Shown one piece after another: positions 15,300-23,002 of a DNA stretch of 34,219 nt. The notes beneath the pieces were generated by a model. That model saw only the letters and a program-made list of their open reading frames with translations. It made no database searches and had not been told where the DNA came from. The translations under genes and the position numbers were made by a program. The stretch lies in NCBI GenBank assembly GCA_050744245.1, contig JBOGGX010000144.1, forward strand, positions 1 to 34,219, in the 5' to 3' direction. The stretch's first letter is position 1, and each line of letters begins with the position of its first letter. The DNA is from JBOGGX01 sp050744245 (GTDB lineage Bacteria; Actinomycetota; Acidimicrobiia; Acidimicrobiales; JBOGGX01).

Positions 15300-15530
15300 G
15301 CTGGCGGGCCAGGCCGGGACCGCGGCGCCCGGGCCTCGACGGGCGAGGAGAACACCAGCGATCGCACCAAAGGCGACATGGTCGTCCACCTCGCGGGACG
15401 GGCGGCAGTTCCCGCATGGCCGGGTACCGACGCCCGACCACCCCAGGTCGATCGCGGCGATGGCGAGCCCGGCCGCGGCGCCCAGGCCGCGGCCACCGCC
15501 ACTCGCCGGCCCGGGCGCGGCCTCGCCACG
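15300..15530 (-). pseudogene. Remnant of a small integral membrane protein gene
   Basis: On the minus strand two frames give consecutive pieces of what looks like one membrane protein: GLGAAAGLAIAAIDLG, then (other frame) VGRRYPAMRELPPVP, then back to VDDHVAFGAIAGVLLARR. The order 'GLAIAAIDLG...RRYPAxRELP...DHxAFGAIxGxLL' resembles actinobacterial multi-helix proteins of unknown function. There is no credible start, there are frame shifts, and the 3' end meets the IS boundary. Similarity is from memory and weak; it may be only a GC-rich shadow. Confidence 0.3.
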
Positions 15531-15567
15531 GGGCCAGAGTACGGACGACGGTTACCCTGGTTCGTCC

Positions 15568-16044
15568 ATGTCGCCGAGGGAACCGGGAGTCAAGGTCGTC
15601 GCCACCAACCGGCAGGCCAGGCGCGACTACGACATCCTCGAGACCGTCGAGTGCGGCCTCGTCCTCCGGGGCAGCGAGGTGAAGTCGCTCCGCGAGTCAC
15701 GGGTGCGGTTGCAGGACGCCTACGCCAGGGCCGACAACGGCGAGATGTGGCTCCACGCCCTCCACGTCACGCCGTACTCGGGGGCCACCGGCGCCTTCGG
15801 CCACGAACCCGACCGCGACCGCAAGCTGCTGCTCCACAAGCACGAGATCCTCAGGCTCAGCTCGAGGGTCGACCAGGACGGGTTGGCCCTGGTGCCCGTC
15901 GCGCTGTACTTCAGGGACGGCCGGGCCAAGCTCGAACTCGCCCTGGCCCGCGGCCGGCGCAGGTACGACAAACGGCAGGCGCTGGCCAAGCGGGACGCCG
16001 AGCGCGAGGCGCAACAGGCGCTCGCCAGGAGCCGTCGCCGCTGA
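15568..16044 (+). CDS. smpB: SsrA-binding protein SmpB
   Basis: A 158-residue RNA-binding protein that delivers alanyl-tmRNA to stalled ribosomes. It has VVATNRQARRDYDILETVEC, GLVLRGSEVKSLRESRVRLQ, the HVTPYSGATGAFGHEPDRDR loop, KLELALARGRRRYDKRQALA and a basic, helical tail (EREAQQALARSRRR) that reaches the decoding centre. ATG at 15568 gives the family's length; TACCCT (15553-15558) 9 nt upstream may be the -10. The tmRNA gene starts 26 bp after the stop, so the two partners sit together. Confidence 0.95.
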   Translation: MSPREPGVKVVATNRQARRDYDILETVECGLVLRGSEVKSLRESRVRLQDAYARADNGEMWLHALHVTPYSGATGAFGHEPDRDRKLLLHKHEILRLSSRVDQDGLALVPVALYFRDGRAKLELALARGRRRYDKRQALAKRDAEREAQQALARSRRR

Positions 16045-16070
16045 TCCCGGTAGGATGACGGCCTGCACAC

Positions 16071-16459
16071 GGGGCTGATCGGTTTCGACGTTGAGACCGG
16101 AAGTCGTGCGTGCGACCCGAGTTGCTCAGACTCGTTAAACGGGGCAAACCAAAGAAGCGCCAAGAGCGACTTCGCTCTCGCCGCCTGATCTGATCAGGTG
16201 AAGAGAGACATCGCGACCCGTGAGGGCACGCGGGGCCTGTCCACTACAGCCCGGCAACAGAAGTAGGGGATGACGGCGGGAAAGACCGCTGGCGGCGGGA
16301 AAGACCGCTGACATCGGGCAAAGACCCGGAGGCGGGCTCGGTCACCACCGAGCCACCCGACCCGGCGGGGCGGCGGCCGCAAGCCGCAGTCCGGGAATGG
16401 TCGTAGCGCGAACGATGACCGCTCGGCGGACGGGGGTTCGATTCCCCCCAGCTCCACCA
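16071..16459 (+). ncRNA. ssrA: Transfer-messenger RNA
   Basis: A 389-nt one-piece tmRNA. The 5' acceptor strand GGGGCTG (16071-16077) pairs with CAGCTCC (16449-16455), followed by encoded ACCA. The T-arm GGGGG-TTCGATT-CCCCC precedes it. The tag reading frame begins at the resume codon GCA (16144-16146) and gives ANQRSAKSDFALAA, ending at TGA 16186-16188; the ALAA end is the usual ClpXP degradation signal. A pseudoknot region with a tandem repeat follows. It acts with the adjacent SmpB. Confidence 0.95.
16274..16310 (+). repeat. Tandem 18-nt repeat within tmRNA
   Basis: CGGCGGGAAAGACCGCTG occurs at 16274-16291 and again at 16293-16310, one base apart. Each copy can form a small GCGG(G)/CCGC stem. 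A diverged third unit (TCGGGCAAAGACCCG) follows at 16314-16328. The repeats fall in the pseudoknot region, where such hairpins are expected. Confidence 0.8.
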
Positions 16460-16864
16460 GCCGGAGTGGTGCGTTTCCCCAGGTCACACGGCCTGGGGAG
16501 CATCACCCCCGAGAGCGCAGGACGCGCGTAGGACACGCGATTCACAGGCTGGGGATGGCGGCCGCCCCTGCCCGGCTGTGTTCTCGGAGCCCCAAGCGGG
16601 GTCCAGTTGGCCAGCGCGCCACGTCGACGGCGATCGCAGGCGCGGTGCCCGTTCGCTAAACCAGCCGCCTCGCCCTGCCCGGCCCGGGCGCCCGGGTAAG
16701 CGAAGTTCATTGATCCTGACCGTGGGCTTCCCCGCGTTTCGTGGAGGGCTGCTGATAGCTGATGGGGTCTCGACCACGGACCAGGCCCGCCGGGAGGTCG
16801 CCCGGATCGAGCAGCGTCGCCAACGGGTCGACGTCGCCGATCGGGCTTCGGGTGGCCGCGAGGG
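16460..16864. other. Gene-poor stretch after tmRNA
   Basis: No reading frame here has a recognisable product, a plausible start or codon use like that of its neighbours. The region directly follows the tmRNA 3' end, a common integration site, but no duplicated tmRNA 3' end (attachment-site copy) was found elsewhere in the window. Confidence 0.5.
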
Positions 16865-17623
16865 TCACGGCCGCCGGGCCGGGATGGAGAGGGCGAGGAT
16901 TCGTTCGGCGACTGTGCCGGTGACCCGGTGGGTGCGTTGCCGGCGGAGCTGGCGGATCACGTGTTCGGACAGCCCGGTGCGGCGCTGGATCTCGACCCAG
17001 AACAGCCCGGCGGTGTAGAGCTCGTCGAGCTCATCGAGCCGGGCCCGGATCGGGGCCGGGTCCGGAATCGGGGGCGGTTGGGTGCGGCGACCGGTTCGAG
17101 CGGGAGACAGGCGGTGGGGGCGACGGCCAGGATGCGGGCCGCCGGCGGCCGGGTGACCCATCGGCGGTGGCCCCGCAGCAGCGGTTACAGCGAGGTGGCC
17201 TCGACTCCGGCCGCGGCCGCGACCTCGGTGAGGGGCAGCCCGGCCGCCCGAAGCGCCAGCAGGTGGTCTGGCACGGGCTTGGGCGAGGCCCATTGGCCGG
17301 ACACTCGGCCGCCGTCGAGGACGACCCCCAGCCGGTAGCGGCGTCGGGCCCGCCATCTCGGCCCGCCGGCAGGTGGGGCAGCGGCATCCCCGCCGGTACC
17401 GGCCTCGGCCGTGAGCGCCCAGCTCCACGAGCCTGGCGTGGTCGGGATCGACGCAGTCGAGGCGGGGACAGTCGACCCGGACTTTGACACCGGGCGGGAG
17501 CGGCCCGCGGGTGGTCTCCCCCACGACTCGGCGGGCCTGGTGGCGGCCCGGCATCGGTCGTCCCGAGCCGAGGGTGCCGGTCCATCGCCAGCAACCGTCG
17601 GCGGCCACGTGGATCAGCGCCAT
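16865..17623 (-). pseudogene. Decayed HNH-like / helix-turn-helix gene
   Basis: Homology-like blocks are spread over two frames. Frame one: DGCWRWTGTLGSGRPMPGRH, VVGETTRGPLPPGVKVRVDC, RLDCVDPDHARLVE and RYRRGCRCPTCRRAEM, which look like an HNH-type N-terminus with Cys pairs. After a shift near 17350 frame two gives RRRYRLGVVLDGGRVSGQWA and HLLALRAAGLPLTEVAAAAG (a HTH), then an in-frame TAA (17187-17185), then GHRRWVTRPPAARILAV. After another shift near 17085 frame one gives LYTAGLFWVEIQRRTGLSEH, VIRQLRRQRTHRVTG and ILALSIPARRP, a second HTH. Similar Cys/HTH proteins occur in actinobacteriophages and islands. Two frameshifts and a nonsense codon indicate decay. Confidence 0.55.
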
Positions 17624-17731
17624 CCATGGGGAGTCGACGTCGGGACGGGTGGCGAGCGCCGGGTCGCCGCGCATCGGCCACCATTGTCCACCACCGCTGG
17701 GAAACGGCGCCCGGAACCCGTCGGACATCAA

Positions 17732-18230
17732 GGCTGGCTTACGAACGACTGTTCGCCGAGGCGGCGGGGGAGATGTATCCGGCGCCCAATGAGCGAATCG
17801 GGCTTCGGCCCCGGCGCCGGCGGGGGCGAGCTCGGGCGCGTGGCCAGGCCGGTCAGGGCGGCGACTCGTTCGACCGAGCTGACTCGAGGGCCGCGCACAG
17901 CGGCCGGGTCGGCCGCCAGGCCGCAGGTTGCCCGAAGGGAAACCTGCCAGGGTCTGTCCGGGGATCTACCTGTGGATATCCCTGTGGACAGGACTGTTCC
18001 GGGACGCTTTCCGGGCGGTCGGGACCTATTCGGGCGTGGCGATTCAAGCCGACGGCGAGGTCCGACGTGGTCTGGGTGGGGTCAGGTTGCGGGTCCCCGT
18101 CACGCCGGATCGCCCCCACGCTCCGTGGCCAGGTGGACGGGGTCACGGCCCCGTCATTGCCCCGAACGGCGGCTCCGCCCCGCACCCCCACGCGACCCAA
18201 GTCCCGTCGCACAGAGTAGTTCACATCTCA
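17732..18230. other. About 500 bp without a supported gene
   Basis: Open frames exist but give Arg/Pro/Gly-rich translations with no recognisable motif. The only local structure is two DnaA-box-like words on one strand, TGTGGATAT (17971-17979) and TGTGGACAG (17983-17991). Two copies are too few to call an origin. Confidence 0.45.
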
Positions 18231-18231
18231 G

Positions 18232-18276
18232 ACAAGTCAGGTTGTCGTCACCCAGTAGACACGATAGGTTGTCGCG
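18232..18276 (+). promoter_or_regulatory. Promoter with repeated GTTGTC words upstream of the toxin-like gene
   Basis: TTGTCG (18242-18247), a 17-nt spacer and TAGGTT (18265-18270) form a promoter ending 6 nt before the GTG at 18277. AGGTTGTCG occurs at 18239-18247 and 18266-18274. With GACAA at 18232-18236 the first copy also makes an inverted repeat (GACAA-N6-TTGTC). The words overlap the -35 and -10, so the downstream HTH protein could bind them and autorepress the pair. Confidence 0.5.
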
Positions 18277-18498
18277 GTGGAGCCGGTCATCGCCCGGAGC
18301 GCCCGCCGCCACGGCATCTCCGAAGCCATGCTCCACGCCTACCGCAACCCGATCCGGATCGTCGACGACGAGGGACTGATCATCGTCGTCGGCGGTGACG
18401 AAACCGGCCGGCTGCCCGAGGTCGACGTCAAATTGGCGGTCGACGGCCCGCCGGTCATCGTCCACGCCATGCCGGCCCGACCCAAGTTCCTCCAATGA
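18277..18498 (+). CDS. Small BrnT-like / RelE-fold toxin candidate
   Basis: A 73-residue protein: IARSARRHGISEAMLHAYRN, PIRIVDDEGLIIVVGGDETG, RLPEVDVKLAVDGPPVIVHA, MPARPKFL. The 'RHGIS...HA...G....G..LEV....... IVHAMPAR' layout is a common actinobacterial small-protein pattern related to BrnT-like RNase toxins. The conserved basic and His residues (RRHG, IVHAMPARPKF) are the likely active site. It is followed after 13 nt by a small HTH protein, the usual toxin-antitoxin arrangement. Toxicity is inferred from fold resemblance and context, not shown. Confidence 0.65.
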   Translation: MEPVIARSARRHGISEAMLHAYRNPIRIVDDEGLIIVVGGDETGRLPEVDVKLAVDGPPVIVHAMPARPKFLQ

Positions 18499-18511
18499 GG
18501 GGTGATGAACG

Positions 18512-18814
18512 ATGACGAAGAAGGATCTGCACGAACCGATGACGACCGAGGAGGTCTTGGCCCGCCAGGACGAGCTGGCCGACTACTTCGAGTCCGACGA
18601 CTTCGACGGGCCGGTGGTCGAGGGAGAGCCGCTTCGGGCCCTGCTCGCCGCCGTCAATCAGCGGGAAGCGGCTCAGGCCCGAGTGCACGAGGCGGTGGCG
18701 GTCGCTCGGAGCGCCGGTTCGTCGTGGAACGCCATCGCCGCCATGTTGGGGGTGTCCCGCCAGGCGGCCCGCCAGCGCTACGCCAGGGTCGCGGGCGAGG
18801 GCAAGCCGGCATAG
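18512..18814 (+). CDS. Small HTH protein, probable antitoxin partner
   Basis: A 100-residue protein. The acidic N-terminal half (MTTEEVLARQDELADYFESD, DFDGPVVEGEPL) could wrap a toxin. A helical middle (REAAQARVHEAVAVARSAG) leads to a C-terminal HTH: SWNAIAAMLGVSRQAARQRY. An antitoxin that carries its own DNA-binding domain would explain the repeats at the promoter. ATG at 18512 lies 13 nt after the toxin-like stop; GATGAACG upstream is a poor RBS, so translational coupling is possible. Confidence 0.65.
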   Translation: MTKKDLHEPMTTEEVLARQDELADYFESDDFDGPVVEGEPLRALLAAVNQREAAQARVHEAVAVARSAGSSWNAIAAMLGVSRQAARQRYARVAGEGKPA

Positions 18815-18826
18815 CTCGCGTCTCGG

Positions 18827-20016
18827 TCAGCGGTGGGTGCGGACGAGGTTCTCGTTGAGCACGATCGGCTTGTCCTCGGGGCCTTTCAGGTGGGGGCGTT
18901 CGTCGACCCCGTCGATCTGGCCAGGAAGGCCGAGATCCGCCAGGACGGTGGCGTCATCGTCATCCGGTCGAGCTATCTCGAGACGCTCGCCCCGCTGGGT
19001 CGAGGCCCGACCCATCAGCGAGGCCAGCTCGATCAGCCGGTTGGCATAGACCCACTCGTTGTCGTACCAGCCGAGGGCCTTCACCCGATTGCCGTTGACC
19101 ATCGTGTCGCACGCCGAGAACACGCAGGACTGGGGCCGGCCGATGATGTCGGAGCTCACGAGCGGCACCTCGGTGACGGCCAGGATCCCGGCCAGGCGCG
19201 GCTCGGCGGCGGCCTGGGCGAAGGCGGCGTTGACCTCGGCGGGGGACACGCTGCGGGCCAGCGTGCACACCACGGTCGGTGACCGAGCCGCAGGCGACCG
19301 GGACCCGGAAGGCGATGCCCTCCAGCCGGCCGTCGAGCTCGGGCAGGACCTGGCCGATCGCCCGCGCCGCGCCGGTCGTCGACGGCACGATGTTCTGCGC
19401 CGCCGCACGCGCCCGCCGGAGATCGCGCGTGTGTCCCCGGTGCGGGAGGTCGAGCAGGTTCTGGTCGTCGGTGTACGCGTGCACGGTGCTCATGAACCCG
19501 TCGACCACACCGAACGCCTCGTGGAGGACGTGCACCATCACCGCCAGGCAGTTGGTCGTGCACGACGCGTTCGACAAGACGACATGCCGGCCCGGATCGA
19601 AGCGTTCGTGGTTCACTCCCATGCAGACCGTGAGATCGGCGCCGGTGGCCGGAGCCGAGATGATGACGAGGCCGGCCCCGGCCACCAGGTGGGCGGCGGC
19701 CTCGTCGGCCATGGTGAAGTGCCCGGTGGCCTCGATCACGACGTCGACGCCGAGCCGAGCCCACGGCAGGCACGCCGGATCGGGCTCACAGGTCAGCTCG
19801 AGATCGAGCGGGCCGACCCTGAGCGCGCCATCGCCCACCCTGACGCTCGCCGTGATCGGACCCTGCGTCGTGTCATGGGCCAACAGATAGCCGAGCATGG
19901 TGGGATCGTTGGTGTCGTTGACGGCCACCACGTCGACGAGCTCTGGACGCTCAAGCGCGGCCCGTATGACGCAGCGCCCGATGCGTCCGACCGTTGACCG
20001 CGATGCGGGGCCTCAT
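18827..20016 (-). pseudogene. gap: Glyceraldehyde-3-phosphate dehydrogenase gene with two frameshifts
   Basis: The gene begins at an ATG at 20016 that overlaps the prk stop. MRPRIAVNG should continue as FGRIGR, but two bases are missing near 19991; the next frame then reads GRIGRCVIRAALERPELVDV. It continues with the catalytic Cys in VLSNASCTTNCLAVM, HAYTDDQNLLDLPHRGHTRD and GIAFRVPVACGSVTD. One extra base near 19274 shifts the frame again, to VVCTLARSVSPAEVNAAF and NRVKALGWYDNEWVYANRLI. The end is also odd: ~58 unfamiliar residues follow LIELASL, where the enzyme normally stops. It would reduce 1,3-bisphosphoglycerate in the CBB cycle. Genuine mutation or read error are both possible. Confidence 0.85.
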
Positions 20017-20984
20017 CCGACGGTGGGTTCGAACTCCTGGCCCTGAAGCCGGCGGGCGAGGAAGAGGTGGTACAGCAGGATGAGCTGCACGACCGCCAGC
20101 GGCTCGCTGCGCACGCCGGCATCCACGACGCCGAGCGACCCGGGAAGATCGGCGTCGAAGCCGAGCGAGGTCCAGATCGCCTCCTCGACGCGGTTGGTGA
20201 TGTCTCTCGTCGCATAGGCGTGCACGTGCACGGCGTCGACCGGCCTCCCGTCCTGGTCGCGGAGCAGTTTGAGGTGGATGACCTGGCGGGTGTCGTCGCC
20301 AAGGATCGAGCTCAGATCGGGATGCGGCGCGGTCGGCCGCAGCAGGATCGTGGCCGACAGGAGGCCGCGCTCCGCTTCGCCTCGCTCCTCGATCGGCGCG
20401 AACCGGACGACGATGTCAGCCCACCGTCGCTGGGGCCGGATGAACGCGGCGGAGTCCGGTTCGCGCTTGTCGAGGTCGGCGAGCACCTGGGCCTCGGTGT
20501 AGCCCCGCTCCCGGGTGTCACGCTTGACCTTCCACGCCCGGCGGATCTCCTCGGGCGGGTCGAGGTACACGGTTAGGTCGAAGCACGCCCGGGCCAGCCG
20601 GCTGTGGAGTGGCAGCAGCCCCTCGACGATCACGTTGCTCGCCGGCTCGACGAGCACCGGCCGGTCGAGGGTGCCGCCATGGTGATTGTACACCGGCTTG
20701 AGAATGGTCTCGCCCAACGCGAGAAGCTGGAGATGCTGTTCCATGATCCCGAGGTAGTTGCACGCCGGGTTGAGCGGCGTGAACGGGAGCTCACGCCGTT
20801 CGGCCCGGTCGTAGCGGTGGTAGTCGTCGACGCAGATCGAGCTGACCGTCCCCGCGGCCAGCGCCTTGACGAGACCCTGGGTCAGCGTCGTCTTGCCGGC
20901 CGCGCTGTCACCGGCGATCGCCAGGAGCACCGGCCGAGCGCCGTTGCCGCTGACCCGCCGGATGGCAAACGACTTCTGGCTCAA
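20013..20984 (-). CDS. prk: Phosphoribulokinase
   Basis: About 323 residues; makes ribulose-1,5-bisphosphate, the RuBisCO substrate, from ribulose-5-phosphate and ATP. The P-loop is LLAIAGDSAAGKTTLTQGL. Further marks are SICVDDYHRYDRAERRELPF, NYLGIMEQHLQLLALGE, PVYNHHGGTLDRP, NVIVEGLLPLHSRLARACFD and VYLDPPEEIRRAWKVKRDTR. No ATG or GTG lies between the in-frame upstream region and the P-loop except inside RPVLLAIAG, so a TTG at 20984 is proposed; it overlaps the stop of a 10-codon upstream frame. gap follows with ATGA overlap. With cbbLSX nearby this completes the CBB-specific pair of enzymes. Confidence 0.9.
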   Translation of the reverse strand: MSQKSFAIRRVSGNGARPVLLAIAGDSAAGKTTLTQGLVKALAAGTVSSICVDDYHRYDRAERRELPFTPLNPACNYLGIMEQHLQLLALGETILKPVYNHHGGTLDRPVLVEPASNVIVEGLLPLHSRLARACFDLTVYLDPPEEIRRAWKVKRDTRERGYTEAQVLADLDKREPDSAAFIRPQRRWADIVVRFAPIEERGEAERGLLSATILLRPTAPHPDLSSILGDDTRQVIHLKLLRDQDGRPVDAVHVHAYATRDITNRVEEAIWTSLGFDADLPGSLGVVDAGVRSEPLAVVQLILLYHLFLARRLQGQEFEPTVG

Positions 20985-21013
20985 CGTCGCGCGCCATGAG
21001 GATCCACCGTCAC
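20981..21013 (-). CDS. Possible 10-codon leader peptide before prk
   Basis: On the minus strand TACGGT (21026-21021) ends 7 nt before a GTG at 21013. That frame encodes MTVDPHGARR and ends at a TGA (20983-20981) that overlaps the proposed TTG start of prk (TTGA). The arrangement fits a leaderless upstream ORF translationally coupled to prk. It could also be the relic of a start separated from prk by an indel. Confidence 0.3.
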   Translation of the reverse strand: MTVDPHGARR

Positions 21014-21104
21014 CAGGATCACCGTACGAGATCGGTCCGCGGGCATCATCCCCCGAATGGGTGATCCGTCGGGTGACTTTCCCGGCCGGCGGATGGCCAT
21101 TCCG

Positions 21105-21110
21105 TAGGAT
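21105..21110 (+). promoter_or_regulatory. Candidate -10 element of the response-regulator operon
   Basis: TAGGAT ends 6 nt before position 21117, the spacing seen at other leaderless starts in this window. It points away from the prk promoter, so the 20985-21116 gap is a divergent control region. Confidence 0.45.
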
Positions 21111-21116
21111 TGCGAG

Positions 21117-21773
21117 ATCGAGGGCCCCATCCGCCTCCTGCTCGTCGACGACCACCAGATGGTGCTCGACGGGCTCGCCGCGATGCTGCGACCGCACGCC
21201 GCGCACGCCGTGGTGGTCGCGAGCACGACGGATCCGGACGAGGCCCGCAGCCTCGTCGTCGCCAGCTCACCCGACGTCGCGCTCGTCGACGTACGCATGC
21301 GTGCCACCAGCGGCCTCGAGCTGTGCCGGGAGCTCCTGCGGCTGGCGCCGCGCACTCGGGTGGTGCTCCTCACGGTGTACGACGACGAGCAGTATCTCTT
21401 CGAGGCCCTCAGGGCCGGGGCCTCCGGGTACCTGACCAAGCAACTGGTGGCCGAGGAGCTCCTGAGCCACCTCCGCCGTGTACTCGCCGGTGAGGTCGTC
21501 GTCGATCCGGCCCTCGCCGGGCGAGTCGCCCTGTCCGCCGCCCGCCTCGAGCGCGGCGAGTTCTGGTCGGGGGCGCGCCTCGGGCTGAGCCAGCGCGAGA
21601 GCGAGGTGCTCGAGCTCATGGTCCACGGCAACTCCAACCGCGCCATCGCCGCCCGCCTCGTGCTGGGTGAGGAGACGATCAGGACCCACGTCCGTTCCAT
21701 CTACCGGAAGCTCGGCGTGACCGATCGGGCTCAGGCGGTGGCGTTCGTGCTCCGCGAGGGAATCTTCCTGTGA
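21117..21773 (+). CDS. NarL/LuxR-family response regulator
   Basis: Receiver domain at residues ~5-120: RLLLVDDHQMVLDGLAAML gives the acidic pair, ALVDVRMRATSGLELC the phosphorylated Asp, VVLLTVYDDEQYLFEALRAG the Thr and SGYLTKQLVAEELL the Lys. The C-terminal LuxR-type HTH is LSQRESEVLELMVHGNSNRA then IAARLVLGEETIRTHVRSIY. The start is a problem: the frame opens after a TAG at 21105-21107 and contains no ATG, GTG or TTG before the receiver's acidic pocket. Position 21117 (ATC) sits where a leaderless start is expected; the first ATG (21159) would remove the acidic pair. The stop overlaps the kinase start (GTGA). Confidence 0.8.
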   Translation: MEGPIRLLLVDDHQMVLDGLAAMLRPHAAHAVVVASTTDPDEARSLVVASSPDVALVDVRMRATSGLELCRELLRLAPRTRVVLLTVYDDEQYLFEALRAGASGYLTKQLVAEELLSHLRRVLAGEVVVDPALAGRVALSAARLERGEFWSGARLGLSQRESEVLELMVHGNSNRAIAARLVLGEETIRTHVRSIYRKLGVTDRAQAVAFVLREGIFL

Positions 21774-23002
21774 GCGAGCCCGCAGGGCGAGCGAACCATA
21801 GGCACGGCGATGAGGTGGCGTGGGTCGATCTCCTGCGCGGCATCATCGGGATCGCCAGCGAGGAGCACAACCTACGGCAGCTCCTGCGCGAGGTCGCCGA
21901 GCTGGTGGTGACGGTCGCCGGCGCGGCCGCCTGCTTCGTCCACGTCGTCGACCGGGACGCCGGCGAGCTCGTGCTCATGGGTGCCACACCGGCCGACTTC
22001 GACGAGCTGGCGGGCACCATCCGGCTGCCTATCGGTGTCGGCATCGCCGGGTGGGTAGCCCAGCACGGCCGGCCCGCGGTTGTTGAGGACAAATGGTCAG
22101 ACGCCCGCTACCGCTACATCCCGGCCCTGCGGGGCGAGGATTTCAGCTCCCTGGTGTCGGTGCCGCTACTCCGGCCCCCAGGAGTGGTGGTGGGGGTGCT
22201 CAACGTGCACTCCCACGATCCCCGGCATTTCGCGGCCGACATTGTCACCCGGCTCGAGGAGGTCGCCAGCCTGCTCGCGGGCATCGTCGAAGGGGCCGTG
22301 CTCGACGATCGGCTCAGGCACCGTGAGGAGGAACTCGAGCGGTTCACCGCCCGCACCATCGAGCTCCAAGAGCTCGAGCGGCGCCGAATCGCCGGCGATA
22401 TCCACGATGGCATCAGCCAACGACTGGTCAGCGCGTGGTACCACCTGCGGGCCGCGGGCGCCATCACCACCGATGCCGCCCTTCGGGTCGAGCTGGAAGC
22501 CGTGGAGGTCCTGCTGTCCGACGCGCTCGAAGAGGCCAGGCACGCGATCACCGGCCTCCGGCCGTCGGTCCTCGACGACCTCGGACTGACCGCGGCGATC
22601 ACGTCGGTGGCCACCGACCTCGGCGCCCTCGAGGTCGATCTCGACCTCGACGAGTGCGAGCTCCCGGCTCATGTCGAGACCTCGCTGTACCGCATCACGC
22701 AGGAGGCACTACAGAACGTGGTCAAGCACGCGGCTGCGTCACGAGCCGGGATCGGGCTGCGGGTCGAGGCCGGCCGCGTGATCCTCGCCGTCCGCGACGA
22801 CGGGGTTGGATTCGAGCCCTCGACCGCCGGAGGGCGGCTCAGCTACGGGCTCAGAGGCATGCACGAACGGGCCAGCGTTCTCGGCGGAACACTGCGGGTG
22901 AGCTCGCGTCCGGGTGAGGGCACGACCATCACCGTCGACCTTCCCCTGGCCTTGTCACCGCTCGAGCAGCCGGCGACCGTCGGCCGTTGGGACGAAGCCT
23001 GA
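21770..23002 (+). CDS. GAF-domain sensor histidine kinase (HisKA_3 type)
   Basis: A 410-residue kinase without obvious membrane helices, so probably cytoplasmic. A GAF domain (residues ~30-175; LRQLLREVAELVVTVAGAAA, RLPIGVGIAGWVAQHGRPAV, SLVSVPLLRPPGVVVGVLNV) likely senses a small ligand or redox state. The HisKA_3 dimerisation helix is ELERRRIAGDIHDGISQRLV with phospho-His212. The ATPase domain has ITQEALQNVVKHAAASRAGI (N box), VRDDGVGFEP and YGLRGMHERASVLGG. It is the partner of the preceding response regulator. Placed between prk and cbbR, the pair may adjust CO2-fixation genes; that is inference. The 3' end overlaps convergent cbbR by 48 bp. Confidence 0.88.
   Translation: MSEPAGRANHRHGDEVAWVDLLRGIIGIASEEHNLRQLLREVAELVVTVAGAAACFVHVVDRDAGELVLMGATPADFDELAGTIRLPIGVGIAGWVAQHGRPAVVEDKWSDARYRYIPALRGEDFSSLVSVPLLRPPGVVVGVLNVHSHDPRHFAADIVTRLEEVASLLAGIVEGAVLDDRLRHREEELERFTARTIELQELERRRIAGDIHDGISQRLVSAWYHLRAAGAITTDAALRVELEAVEVLLSDALEEARHAITGLRPSVLDDLGLTAAITSVATDLGALEVDLDLDECELPAHVETSLYRITQEALQNVVKHAAASRAGIGLRVEAGRVILAVRDDGVGFEPSTAGGRLSYGLRGMHERASVLGGTLRVSSRPGEGTTITVDLPLALSPLEQPATVGRWDEA

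Noticed and set aside
16578..17018. Plus-strand 146-residue frame after tmRNA
   Set aside because: No motif, composition like a shadow, and it overlaps the better supported decayed HNH/HTH gene.
17411..17440. CCCAGCTCCACGAG as a second tmRNA-end attachment site
   Set aside because: It matches only about 10 nt of the tmRNA end and lies inside the coding-like VELGAH segment of the decayed gene.
17971..17991. Two DnaA-box-like words as a replication origin
   Set aside because: Only two imperfect boxes, no AT-rich unwinding region and no dnaA/dnaN nearby.
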